Assembly: GCF_029784155.1 (NCBI RefSeq)
Contig: NC_073693.1
Coordinates: forward strand, 135,397,988 to 135,461,987
Direction of reading: 5' to 3'
Length of the DNA stretch: 64,000 nucleotides
DNA from: Uranotaenia lowii
Lineage: Eukaryota > Arthropoda > Insecta > Diptera > Culicidae
The position numbers and the translations under genes are program-made. This document shows, piece by piece, positions 23,811 to 34,037 of the stretch; the stretch's first letter is position 1; each line of letters opens with the position of its first letter. Under the pieces are notes generated by a model, which saw only the letters and a program-made list of their open reading frames with translations, was not told the origin of the DNA and searched no databases.

Positions 23811-24417
23811 CTGTAGATTATAAATATTGTTAACAACTTTTGACAAAAATCGGTCATTACACTGATATTCAAATTTTTTAAATGTTTTTAAAGTTTATTG
23901 TTGTTTTGCGTTAATTTCATTGAGATGCTTCTGTTATTTTCCTTTTCTTATTCCTATAACGTTTGAACTCGAGAATTGCTGACACTAATTCGTTGAGGCC
24001 AAAAGCTATTTATAAAAATATAAAGTCAATATAGTGTGACATTAATTTTTATACTTGATACGGTTTTTGTTAACATGTTTTCTCAATTTATGTTACGTAT
24101 TTACAGGCGGGAAAAAACATTCAAATAATTTCTCAAAAAGAAACAATTATTACACCCAATGCTACCCAAACATGTGTGAAAATAATCATCAATGGCTAAA
24201 ATTTTCTCACCGTGAACCCCAAACGTCTAAATCGGTCTGTCGTATATTTTGAAATCCTGTTCCAAATTTGCATGAATTTGGAACAAAGGCGTATAACTGT
24301 TGGGAATTTTGAAATCGATAACTGTGCTAAAACAGCAATTTACGCCACCGGTGCCGGACGGACTGTTTTAGCGTGGTCGAAAACCGTGTTTTACATACAC
24401 CGTTGGGACAGCCCTCA

Positions 24418-24570
24418 GAAGGGGTCATCCGAAAATTTGAAAACATTTTTCATCATTCCTGGTCCTAATGAGCATCCATGCCAAATTTCAGACCTCTAGC
24501 TCTTAAGACGGCTGAGTCTATAGAGGACAAACAAACAAACAAACATACAGAAATTGCTGTTTATATACCT
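24418..24570 (+). mobile_element. Repeat family C, copy 1, 3' tail
   Basis: Resumes after the TCA duplication with GAAGGGGTCATCCG, then GACGGCTGAGTCTATAGAGG, a (CAAA)n run and CATACAGAAATTGCTG. It is analogous to the GAGTCTATAGGGAACAGACAGA tail of family A. The head of copy 2 follows immediately. Confidence 0.7.
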
Positions 24571-25809
24571 ACTAGCTGATCCCGTACGAACTTCGTTTCG
24601 CAAGCAATTATAAAAATGTGATAAAATAAGATGATGTTTTTCAAACAAAGTAAAATATTCTCTACACTGAACAAAAAGTTCCTTTTCATTAACAGTATTC
24701 TTATCGAAAAGTTGGAAAACCACTCCATTAACAACGTACATATCTGTTTCTTTCCAAAACCCGTTTTTCAATTCGTACGTTTACCCGTATAATATCCATA
24801 AATGTCGCGAAAACTGTTACTGGTTTATAGGAATGACACTTTTCCGTTGTATAACTATCCGAAATTGAATACCCAAAATTCTCAATCGATCCAATGCATG
24901 AACTTTTAACTGAAAATTCCACAATATAGATCAATTCGTCTCACCTGCAAAAAACCCCGTGTATTAATTTTTACTTCCATATAATCGCCCTACCTTTAAA
25001 CCACAAGTTAATATGGACGACCCCTTTGGCAGGCCCTGCACACCAATACTGCCGACCCCTGCTCCTTTTGCTGACCCGTGCCCCGAAATACGATAATTGG
25101 AACCAATTGTTTGTCCTTAAATCTCCCGTGTGCTAATTTTCATCTCAATCCGGTGTTTGTTAAACAACAACGTAAATATTACAAAAAAACAGTAAACAGG
25201 TAATTTGGATCCCTTTGGCCGACTCCTTTTACAAAATTTTATACCTGAAATCAGATTCCCGACTTTTAAAACTCACGTGCGTGAATTTTCATTGCAATCC
25301 AATGTACAGTAACGTCAGTATCGCAAAAAAAAAGTGAACGGGTGATATGGGCGACCTCTTTCTCCGATCCGAATTGCTCATCCCTTGAAACTCCCGTATC
25401 CCAATTTTTATCTCAATCCGATGCATAATAACGTCAATATCGCGAAAAAAGTGAGCAGTTAATATGGACGACCCCTTTGGCCGACCCCTGACCAAGATTT
25501 GGAAAATTGGAATTATTTGTTTGTCCCTAATAACTCCTATGTGCACATTTCCATCACAATCCGATGTATTATAACGTAAATATCACAAAAAAATTGATAC
25601 GTAATATGGACGACCCCTTTTGCCTGCCCCTTTTACTAAATTCGTTACCAAAAATCGATTGGCCGTCCCTCAAAACTCCCGTGTACAATTTTTCATCTGA
25701 ATCCGATGCATAATAACGTCAATATTGCAAAAACAGCGAATGGTTTATATGGACGACCCCTTTGGCTGGCCCCTGACTCCGCATTTTATACCTGGAATCG
25801 ATTGCTTGT
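24571..25809 (+). mobile_element. Repeat family C, copy 2 (3'-truncated)
   Basis: Head CTAGCTGATCCCGTACGAAC directly abuts the tail of copy 1. About six units follow, with GGACGACCCCTTT-like anchors near 25016, 25208, 25350, 25465, 25608 and 25753. The tail is missing. Sequence changes near 25810 to a different element. Confidence 0.7.
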
Positions 25810-26215
25810 GTATGATGTACGATGATGTAATCTTCCATCCTAAGTAGTATGGCACAGCCCGTTTGCAGCGAACTATCTCGCATCATAACTTTATCCAAAT
25901 CTCATGTTTACTAACTCTAAACTGCCTTTGAGCGGACTGTTCCAAGGGAGTGAAGGTACTAGTAGAGTAACTAGTACGGTTCAGTTAGGGTGAGGATGGT
26001 TTGTCTCCGCCGAAAGAACAATCTATTGCCAATAATCAGGAAGTTTAGCCATTATGATGGCTAAACTCCCTCTCTCGGAGATGTGATGCGAAGGTAACTG
26101 CCCAGTGCACTCTACCTTTCCATATCGTTTCGATCGGGTGTCCGGATGACCCAACCCCTCCCCGTCATTTAATTTTGAAAATATGGATATGGAAATGAAT
26201 ATTTTAAACAAACCT
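25810..26215 (+). mobile_element. Second copy of the hairpin-bearing retroelement 3' end
   Basis: Aligned with 10593-11000 around the AGAGTA hairpin. Also carries a second stem, GTTTAGCCAT-TATG-ATGGCTAAAC, near 26042-26067 and ends near ACCCAACCCCTCCCCGTC. No ORF. Inferred to be a retroelement 3' untranslated region. Confidence 0.45.
25956..25977 (+). other. Hairpin, 8-bp stem with AGAGTA loop
   Basis: GTACTAGT-AGAGTA-ACTAGTAC. The loop is identical to that at 10742-10747 while most stem positions differ in a base-pair-preserving way. Confidence 0.75.
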
Positions 26216-26311
26216 GTTTTTGTTCTGTAAAAAAATATGGGTTAGAACTTATTAAATGTGTAAGGTGAGGACATTTAAAGTTAAGAATAGCAAATCATTA
26301 TGTTTATAATA

Positions 26312-26486
26312 CTAAAAGGGCAAGGATAAATCATTCAAGCTTCGTTCTCCGCTAGATTTTTTGTTTTTCCAATGTTTACTTTCGTCATCCGAAGATCTAC
26401 CATCCGAGATTTCACTTTCGACACTCCTATAAAGTTCCTCAGCTTTTTTTTCACCGTTTCTCTATCATTCACAATATCCTGCCATT
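26312..26486 (-). pseudogene. RT element 1, C-terminal segment
   Basis: Translates as EWQDIVNDRETVKKKAEELY, then RSVESEISDGRSSDDESKHW and KNKKSSGERSLNDLSLPF, followed by a stop. The codons spanning the 8-bp duplication (GAA TGG CAG) are in frame with those on the other side of the hAT insertion. Charged and probably disordered tail. Confidence 0.65.
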
Positions 26487-26722
26487 CAGGGCCGTAGGAA
26501 GAACCAGCTCATGGGGGGGGGGGGGGGGTTGATGAAATTTTTTTTCTATAACATTTTTGCTTGAACAATGCATACACTAGTGAAAAAATGTATATGTACT
26601 AAGTACATTTTTTTTACAAATTACTCAGGTTAAAGTTTTTTTGCATTAAAAGTTATTTATTTTTGAAAATAAGTCCTAGGAGTTGCCCATTTATGTTTTC
26701 ATGAAGTTTCAAAATATGGGGA

Positions 26723-26890
26723 CTTGTGATTTAGCTCAGTTGGTAAATCAGTTGCCTCCTGAGCTGATGTCCGTGAGATCGAGACCATCGAACATCGAAC
26801 ACATTTGTTCCAGATAAGTTTTTCAATGACTGGTGCGTCAACTGCATCGTTGATAAATGACTATAAAATCGAAACAAAAAAAAGGATTTT
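26723..26890 (+). repeat. tRNA-derived SINE nested in the hAT-like element
   Basis: The head has box A TTTAGCTCAGTTGGTAAATC and box B-like GAGATCGAGACC at tRNA spacing. It is followed by a unique body (TTTTTCAATGACTGGTGCGT) and a tail of GACTATAAAATCGAAACAAAA. A tail-only relative is at 3061-3150. Short, Pol III-type, non-coding. Confidence 0.75.
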
Positions 26891-28348
26891 GATTTGAACG
26901 CTTTTTTTACTCACTTAACCTTGCTATTATTCTTCCAAACCGCAAGCATAACCATGTTAAGCATGGGTGAAAATGTATCAATTATTCAGAAACAAAAGTA
27001 TGAAAATATGTTTACGATTCAACTAAGGTTTATTTTCTACTATTGTTAACTCGATTAAAATTTAAGATTTCAGATAGAACCTTTGATTTTGAATCTGCAA
27101 TTTATGTAGATGGTGTTAAATGAAATTTTCAGCTGAATTTTTACCTGAGGATAAAAGAAACAAGTTTAAAAATTATTATTTATTATTTTTAATTTCACAA
27201 TTTAAATTCTGTGATTGAAGTTTTCAAAATTTAAATCTAGATTTTTCAAAAAACAAATTCTTTGAAGTGAATCCAGATCATATTTTTTATATGTGATTTT
27301 CACCAGGTTTGTATTTCTAAATTGATTTTGATTGAATTTAAAATTTTTATTTAGAATCACTAATCAAAGTTATCCAACTGTGATCTCCTTCAGTATGAAC
27401 CCTTAATAAAACTTAAATTTGAGTTTAATTTGAATAAAAACCTTGGACTTTAGTTCTGTATTTTTGCAGAATTCTGCATTTTGAACCCAAATTCAAAACC
27501 TGTATCTAAATTCCAGATAAGAAATCCTATTAGGTAATTTGAAACCAAAAAGCGAAATTTGTATCACAAAACCATAACCAGACATTTTATATTTGATTCT
27601 GAATTCATGGTTTTCAATGTAATTTTTTTCATTTTTTTTTTCGTAATTGAACTTTTAGTTTTTAAAAAAATTGTGAATGATGAAATTGTTTCACATTTTC
27701 CAATTGCTGGATGAATAAATCAACTTGGATGAAAATCCCTGAGAAAAAAAAAACATTTTTCAGTTTTGGACTCATGGAACTTTCTTATGTTTTAACTTTG
27801 TATATAAGTTTAGGATAAAATTTCAGATCCAAGTCTTAAAAATGGTTTGAAATTTAAATATTTTTTTTTTCATATTCCGAAATTTTGAGGTTCGAATATG
27901 GAAATTTAATCATATTTTAGATAGAAATGCAACTGTTTTTAATAAACACATCAGTCGATTCAGAATCATATTTAAAGCTTCCAACAAATCGTGAATGTTT
28001 ATTTTGACAAAATTTGTTGAAAAAATGGAACTGGACACAAGATACATAATTCTAGGAACTCAATTGAAATTTTCGTTTGACTTTGCAAATAGGATTCGAA
28101 AATCTGGTCAAAATTCGGTAAGCTTAGTCTAACTTTATTGGGATTCATCATTACAATCAACAAGTGAGAAATTTTTTGAAAAACTGTTGTAGAATTATGG
28201 ACCTGGAATGAGATTTTGAGGTCCTGGAGTCGAGATTGTTACAATATTGTTACTCTTGAATCATTTTCGTTGTTCATCAAAAATTGATTAGAATTTCAAA
28301 TTTTATGTTCTTGAAAAAAAAATTCACTTTGAATTTTTCGACCTTCAT

Positions 28349-28380
28349 GGGGGGGGGGGTTTAACCCCCAAAACCCCCCC
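28349..28380 (+). other. G-run / C-run cluster
   Basis: G11, TTTAA, CCCCC, AAAA, CCCCCCC. It can fold as a G:C hairpin on either strand. It lies in the right subterminal region of the hAT-like element, mirroring the G16 run at its left end. Confidence 0.8.
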
Positions 28381-28404
28381 TGTTCCTACGGCCATGCTGC
28401 CATT

Positions 28405-29693
28405 CTTGTTCAGATTCAAATTCCAACTTTTGAAAATCCGCCTCAAGCATTTTCGTCCATGTCAAACTTGGTTTTTCTATCTTTATTTTTATTTGCCTTC
28501 ATATAATAAGCTAATTTCAAAGGATATCCTGGTTCCCTTCTCTCAATATGACCATAATAACAAATTCTCCTTACTCTAACTCTTCGGTTTATCGTTTTCC
28601 CATTTAATAGCTTCATAGCATTGAATTTAAGTCCCGTCGGCTTCACGCAGTTCAAGAAAATCTGCTGAAGGATGGTTTTTTCGTAGTTGGCCAACGAAAT
28701 CCTACTTTTCTTTACAAGAACTGACACTTTTGTTTCATATAAAAGAGTTGGGGCAATGACAGTCTCATAGATAAGTTTACCCAACTCCCACTTAGGTTTA
28801 AATTTTTTACAAAACTCTATAACTAATTTTGATACCTGCGAAGCATTTCTGCACCTATCTCTATTAGATATCTTCCTATTTAATGTGGCAGTTAAACAAA
28901 AACCCAAATATTTCAGTTTGGAACTGACCTTAATTTTTTACCATTTTAAATTATCTCTGCTGGAAGTTTGGAATTATCTGGGTATCTTGTCAAAACTTGG
29001 CTTTTTTATTATTTATGTCTAGTCCTATTCTAGCTAGCTCTTCCTCAATAACTTTCGTTGCCATTTCAAGATCTGTCTTATTCATCGTAATCAAGAGCAA
29101 ATCATCGGCAAAGGCAAGAAGCAAGGGTAACTCAAGCACCTCTAATCCCATAAGTTTTAGTTGCGGGGTCTTTTGTTGTACTTTTTGCAGCACATCCTGC
29201 ATTATAAGGTTGAAAAGCTGTGGTGATAATGGGCACCCCTGTTTTATACCTTTTCCTCTTTTCACTTCCTCAGATAGCTGATTCTCCCGTCTAATTCGTG
29301 TCATTTCATTTCTAATGGCTGCTAAAACTCTGTCAATCAATCGAGATGGAACATTTAAGTTGAGGAGAACGTTATCTAGACAGTGTAGATTGATATTATC
29401 GAAAGCTTTTCTTATGTCTAATGTCAAAACAAAAAGATCCTGACCTGCATTCCAACATTCCTCCATTACACGTCTGGCTACAAAAATATGATCCTCTGTA
29501 GAACGGTTATTTGTGAATGCTGCTTGGTGTAATCCTATTTCATTCGCTAAAGATCTAATTTTACCGTCTAACCATCTAGCATATATTTTATAAACAACAT
29601 TACACAACGATATCCTTCTAAAGTCATCTGCTTCCCTTGCTCCAGCTTTTTTAGGAATCGGTACTTGAATTGATTTGTTCCACTCTTCGGGTA
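28405..29693 (-). pseudogene. RT element 1, reverse-transcriptase core
   Basis: From 29693 down it reads EEWNKSIQVPIPKKAG, then ISLCNVVYKIYARWLDGKI (finger region), GLHQAAFTNNRSTEDHIFVA, LTLDIRKAFDNINLH (first catalytic Asp motif), KQGCPLSPQLFNLIMQ and AFADDLLLI (the FADD catalytic box). After a frameshift near 29005 a second block (28443-28907) gives RKISNRDRCRNASQVSK and the RRICYYGHIERRE thumb/tail motif. A further frameshift near 28465 leads to TWTKMLEADFQKLEFESEQ. Catalytic residues are intact, but the ORF is broken and truncated, so it is dead. Confidence 0.85.
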
Positions 29694-30499
29694 CTCGCTA
29701 ACTTTCAGCTACTCAGTTCAGAGTGACGGTTACTCAGTTGTCGCCAAAACCGCACCTACTCAGTTCTGACTAAACGGCCTTTACTCAGATCTGACTAATC
29801 GCCCTTTTCGCGACAACTGAGTCAGGGTTACTCAGAATGCGCGAATGATTTCGGAGCGGATTCTGGCCGCTTTTTATGGTAGTAATAGTAAAATCCAGTT
29901 AAATGAATAAGAATGTAGTTATATATGTTGACCAGAATATTAAAAAGTGAACATTTTTAATATTTTAAAATAAATCTATATTTATAAAATTTCAAAAAAT
30001 TAACAATTTTATGATCATGCTTCGTATCTTTTCACTTTTTTCGCTCCGGAACAACTGCTTCTCCAACGGAATCATCTTTCCGTATCCGTTCGAGCAACAG
30101 AATTTAATTGGCCCCGAAACCGGATTTTGTTTAGCCTTGCTACTGCTAGTGCCGCTCCGAGAACAATCCTTCTTCGCATATTCCTTTATTTTATCCTGAA
30201 ATAAAACTTATACCGTCTGATTCTTCACAAATTATTATCAAAAGTTAATATTTACCTTAAGAATTTGGGTTTTCCGGTATTTATTGTAGACAAAAGCGAT
30301 AAATGATGGAAGGTCTTGAGCAAACTGATCAACATTTACTCAGTTGTCCCCTTCAAGCACTCGAATTCGCTGAGTGCCAAATTTCGTGTCGTCTGAGTAG
30401 CTTTCACTCTGAAAAACTGAGTCGTTTTAGATCAAGCGACGGCTGCGTCATACAACAGGATACAACAGGCGATGTCTGAGTAAAATGCAGCCGGGCTCT
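29694..30499. mobile_element. ACTCAG-rich non-autonomous element, 806 bp, inside RT element 1
   Basis: Flanked by GGGTA on both sides (29689-29693, 30500-30504); over 8 bp the flanks match at 6 positions. Removing it with one GGGTA rejoins the RT frame as EIP-EEWNK. The first ACTCAG begins 17 bp from each end. Both subterminal regions hold several ACTCAG copies in both orientations, including ACTCAGTTGTCGCC variants. This looks like clustered transposase-binding sites, but no transposase is encoded. Superfamily unassigned. Confidence 0.75.
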
Positions 30500-30504
30500 G
30501 GGTA

Positions 30505-30715
30505 TTTCAAAATTAGCGAGTAGTTCATTCGTGGTATAAGCATCCCTGATAATTTCAGTCAATAATTTTATACTATCCTCGTGCGCATATTTTATAAACT
30601 CCGTGTGTACGTTGTCCGCTCCTGGGGATTTACCATTGCAGCTATTTTTAATAATGGTATTTATTTCTTCAAAAGTAGGAGGATTCGGAAGAGGAGTATA
30701 ATCATGAACTTTACA
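30505..30715 (-). pseudogene. RT element 1, N-terminal part of the RT domain
   Basis: Translates as LPNPPTFEEINTIIKN, then SCNGKSPGADNVHTEFIKYA (the conserved GKSPGxDxxxxE motif), then LLTEIIRDAYTTNELLANFE. In frame with 29693 and below once the insertion is discounted. Upstream sequence changes abruptly at about 30715. Confidence 0.75.
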
Positions 30716-30721
30716 TGATCG

Positions 30722-30910
30722 TAGTACTGTTATTCGCTATCAGTACGAAGATCGCTTGATAAAGTCCACTGAGGAGGAGCGAAACGTCAAAAGTAGCTCG
30801 AAACGTTTAGACCAACTGGCAAGTAATTTCGTTTTAATTTTCGCCGATAAAAGTCGATGAAAACAACAAACAATTCATCGCGGCGATTAACCAGTTAATC
30901 AATTTTAATT
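30722..30910 (+). repeat. Possible Penelope-type terminal fragment
   Basis: Contains CTGAGGAGGAGCGAAACGTC and, shortly after, CTCGAAACGTTTAG. CUGANGA followed by GAAAC is the pattern of hammerhead-bearing Penelope terminal repeats. However, no stem II can be drawn here, so the call is weak. Confidence 0.3.
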
Positions 30911-32578
30911 ATTTTTCTTCTATTATTACGGAATTTATCTTTCAAAAATGCAATAAATTCCCAGTTTGATAATCTAAATTCAAAGGTGAATATTTTTCTA
31001 GACTCAATTGTTAATTTTACTCTTGGCATCCCAAAGCTACTTTCAAACTGCATAAACAGCCGCTTGCATGCATTGGTACGCGCCAGTTATCAAAAAGAAA
31101 GTTGTCACTAATTTGCACCAGAGTGGAAAAAAAACTGTAAGAGTATGTTTTCCAAAAAAAAAAAAAATGCACTTCAACCTCTGTACAAGCCAGAAGGCAT
31201 GTGATGGACTAGCCAGTCAAGAACTGAAGGCACCGTGGAGGTCTCCCCTACCCAGCAGACCGCAATTCCAAAACGTTTTTCTTCATTACCCCCACAAGAT
31301 GCAACCACCCACCCATCCAAAGTCATCAGCGCAATTGCAGCAGGCAGCATCACCAGCAGCAGTGGCAACTGAGCGATAAAGAGAGTGGAAAATTAAAATT
31401 AAAACTGCTGGCTTTGATGTCGGCTTTTGCTGGAAATTTGTTCCTAGTACCTCGAGTTGGAAGAAGCTGACGGTTTAGCTGTTGCCCAGAAGACTCTTGA
31501 AGATGAATTCGTTCGTTTCGTTCGGCTGGCTTTCTGGCTGACGATGATCGTTGTTGTTTGCAAGTGACTCCACTTGTGGACCGGAAATGTAAGGAAGCTG
31601 CCAGTGCCAGAGAGCGTCGCGACGCTCTTTGACGCGGTCGATGGCGACAACATACACTTTGGGTAGGTTGGTTAGTGAAAAACTCCTGTTCCTGTTCTTT
31701 GAGACGGGTTTGGGTGTTTTTCCCATAGACGAGCTGTCGAATTCACCTGAGCTTCATTTCTTTAGCGTGCAATTTTCACGAAAAAATGAAAATAAAAACT
31801 TTGGAACAGGTAAAAAATCATGTTATTCCTTTGAGGGGGGAAATCATTAAAATAGTGAAATAAAATTTTTACAAATTGGTAATTTTTTTCTCGTTTAAAT
31901 TTTGTTTTGTAAAATCTTTCAGATTTTTTTTTATTTCTGATTTGTTAAATAATTGATTATTTTATATAAATTCAACATTTAAATAAAAAAAAAATTATTA
32001 GTCTGAAAAACTTTGAAATTGTATAATATTAATTCAAAATTAGTTAAACCATTAAAGAAAAACAGTCTCAGACTCAGGATATTCAAATTCCCTTTCCCAG
32101 TGTGTGCGGTAATTATCGAAGGATTTTTTACTCGCTCTCTGGAGCCCCCATTGCAACAAAGATTGACTGACTGAAGAAGGTTTTCATCTCGTTCCCCATT
32201 CCTAAAAGCAAAATTCGACGGAGCAGCCGAAAGTGCTTATCGCGATGTAATCGCGACTTTTTAAGCACTTTACGATCCCCGAAGTGCCAGTAGAGCCTCT
32301 TGAGACTGATAACACTAATTTATCTCGTCATCTGCGGGCGTTTGAAGTCTGTCTGCGGATGAGATATGCAGATTCTGTTTTGAGCCAGTGGTTTTTAAGA
32401 TTTCTTGCTTGTGTAGTTGAGAGCTTTTGATTCACTACTTATTTTTATCATTGCCTGGAGGTTCTAAAAACATTATTAAAATTTCTTTTCAAATCAAAAT
32501 TCAAATATGTTGATGATTTCTAGACCAGTATTGAACATAATCATTCATAATTAATCACGTAATACAACGTAATTACTT
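30911..32578. other. Unassigned sequence with a GC-richer island (31190-31740)
   Basis: The island holds overlapping open frames on both strands (31068-31379 +, 31475-31726 -) but no recognised domain or bounded exon. It has no repeat partner in this window, so it could be unique regulatory or untranslated sequence. 31850-32060 is very AT-rich. Confidence 0.4.
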
Positions 32579-33044
32579 TTTTTTTTTTACTTTATTTAGT
32601 TTTTATTAACCGTATAAGTTCGTAAACTGTTGTCGGCTACTCAGTTTATATAAAGCAATCAATGCGTGTGTGTACTAAAGGCTTAGTTCTATCTTAAATA
32701 ACTAAAGCTTATAACTACTACTCACGGGAAGGATAGTCAAGGAACAGGAAAAGGAAAGGGTAAAGGAAGGGGCAAAGGAAAGGAAAATGGAAATGAAGGA
32801 TAGGGAAGGCGGTATTTTAAATATCCCTCATCAGGTTGTGCGTAGCTAGGAAACCATTTCCTGTTTCCAAAACTCCCAAGAGTCCATATTTTGGCAAAAT
32901 TTACCGCGCTTGCATTCGCGTTGCTTCGGTGGATAACGAGTTTCTTGGGAGGGCTTGGCGTTTTAAATTTGCTTAGGTTTTGGCAAAGCCTAGTAACTCC
33001 ATACCCCCCGACTAGTCATACCAGCTATATACAGTAAGGTTTCA

Positions 33045-34037
33045 TCAAGGTGGGTAGGTGTTACTAGGCTGATTTTCATTAAATAGATACTTTTTGAGTT
33101 TTAATTTGAAAAGCGGGAGGCAAACTATGTTTTTTATATCAGGAGGTAAAGTGTTGAACAAATTTAGGGCTTTATTTAAAAAGCTATTAGAAGCTATAGT
33201 TGTTCTTCTTCTAGTGATATAGAAATTGGAATTTGCATTACTCCTTGTATTATAGGAGTGAATTTCCGATATAAAAGTCGGTGTGATATTTGTTTTTGTC
33301 ATGTTATTAAGGATTTTATAAATCAGGATGCAATTTTCAAATTTATTTAAAATGTTCAATGGAAGCACATTTCAGAGTAGAGTTGATTCGTCGGAAAAAG
33401 AATTGGAAGCTTTTTCACAATTTTTAACGCTCGATTTTGCAAAGTAACAAGAGGTTTGAGATGAACAGAAGCAGCACATCCCCATATGCTATTCATATAT
33501 GCAAGGTGCGGGTGTATATAAGCGTAGTATACTTTCCAAGCTATGTTTTCAGAAATTAAACATCTTATCTTCTTGAGTGCAAAAATAAACGAGGTAACTT
33601 TAGAGATTATTTGACTGATATGTTCATTCCATCTAAGATTTTCATCAATCAGTAATCCAAGGTATTTAACTTTAGAAACTTGTTCTATCGTTATTTCATT
33701 TATACGAATCGGAATTCTTTGAGATTGCTTTTGTAAGTTGAAAAGAATGTAGTTTGTTTTTTCTAAATTCAAAGCCATATGATTTTGGTGAAAAAAAGTT
33801 ATCAGGATATTTATGTCGTGCAAGATGAATTCTTTCAGCATGTTGATGTTGTCTACTATGTACAACAGAGTTGCATCATCCGCAAACAGCTGTAATTTAC
33901 CTTTCAGAGGTTGATCAAAAATGTCATTTATGTACATGATGAACAACAAGGGTCCCAAGATAGAACCTTGTGGTATACCGTATTTAATTTGTTTTCTACT
34001 ACTACTATTGGAGTTTATTACCACAGTTTGTTGTCTA
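33045..34037 (-). pseudogene. RT element 2, RT core and C-terminus
   Basis: From 34037 down: RQQTVVINSNSSSRKQIKYG, then IPQGSILGPLLFIMYINDIF, LQLFADDATLLYIV (FADD box), KTNYILFN, SKVKYLGLLIDENLRWNEHI, and AYIHPHLAYMNSIWG. A frameshift near 33360 leads to LNKFENCILIYKILNN, HSYNTRSNANSNFYIT and TLPPDIKNIVCLPLFKLKLK, ending at 33045. Catalytic motifs are intact. Confidence 0.85.

Larger units (their letters stand above)
22345..24414. mobile_element. Harbinger-like element, copy 1 (2070 bp, carries a nested MITE)
   Basis: Starts GAGCACCTGCAACGGTTC and ends CCGTTGGGACAGCCC (reverse GGGCTGTCCCAACGG), an imperfect inverted repeat. Both sides carry the 3-bp duplication TCA (22342-22344, 24415-24417). 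The related copy at 45796-46954 has TAA/TAA, so the target is T(C/A)A, as in PIF/Harbinger. Subterminal blocks GCTAAAACA and CACCGGTG recur inverted near the other end. No transposase frame was found, so it is non-autonomous. Its extra length over copy 2 is largely the nested MITE at 23021-23623. Confidence 0.8.
26487..28396. mobile_element. hAT-like non-autonomous element, 1910 bp
   Basis: Inverted ends CAGGGCCGTAGGAA and (reverse strand) CATGGCCGTAGGAA match at 13 of 14 positions. A perfect 8-bp duplication CTGCCATT flanks it (26479-26486, 28397-28404), the size used by hAT elements. A G16 run lies just inside the left end, and G11/C5/C7 runs just inside the right end. The interior is AT-rich without coding capacity and hosts a SINE at 26723-26890. 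It inserted into the RT element 1 coding sequence. Confidence 0.9.
26220..30715 (-). mobile_element. Non-LTR retrotransposon (RT element 1), 5'-truncated, with two nested insertions
   Basis: A single minus-strand reverse-transcriptase ORF runs from about 30715 down to a stop at 26312-26314. It is split by an 806-bp ACTCAG-rich element (29694-30499) and a 1910-bp hAT-like element (26487-28396). Excising each with one copy of its target duplication rejoins the reading frame. Remaining lesions are frameshifts near 29005 and 28465. Sequence before the RT domain (any endonuclease part) is absent. Clade not assigned. Confidence 0.75.

Noticed and set aside
26723..26800. Functional tRNA gene at the SINE head
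   Set aside because: Box B is imperfect, the acceptor stem is not complementary, and a SINE body and tail follow.
30722..30910. Confident second hammerhead ribozyme
   Set aside because: CUGAGGA and GAAAC are present, but there is no stem II between them; kept only as a weak Penelope-type fragment.
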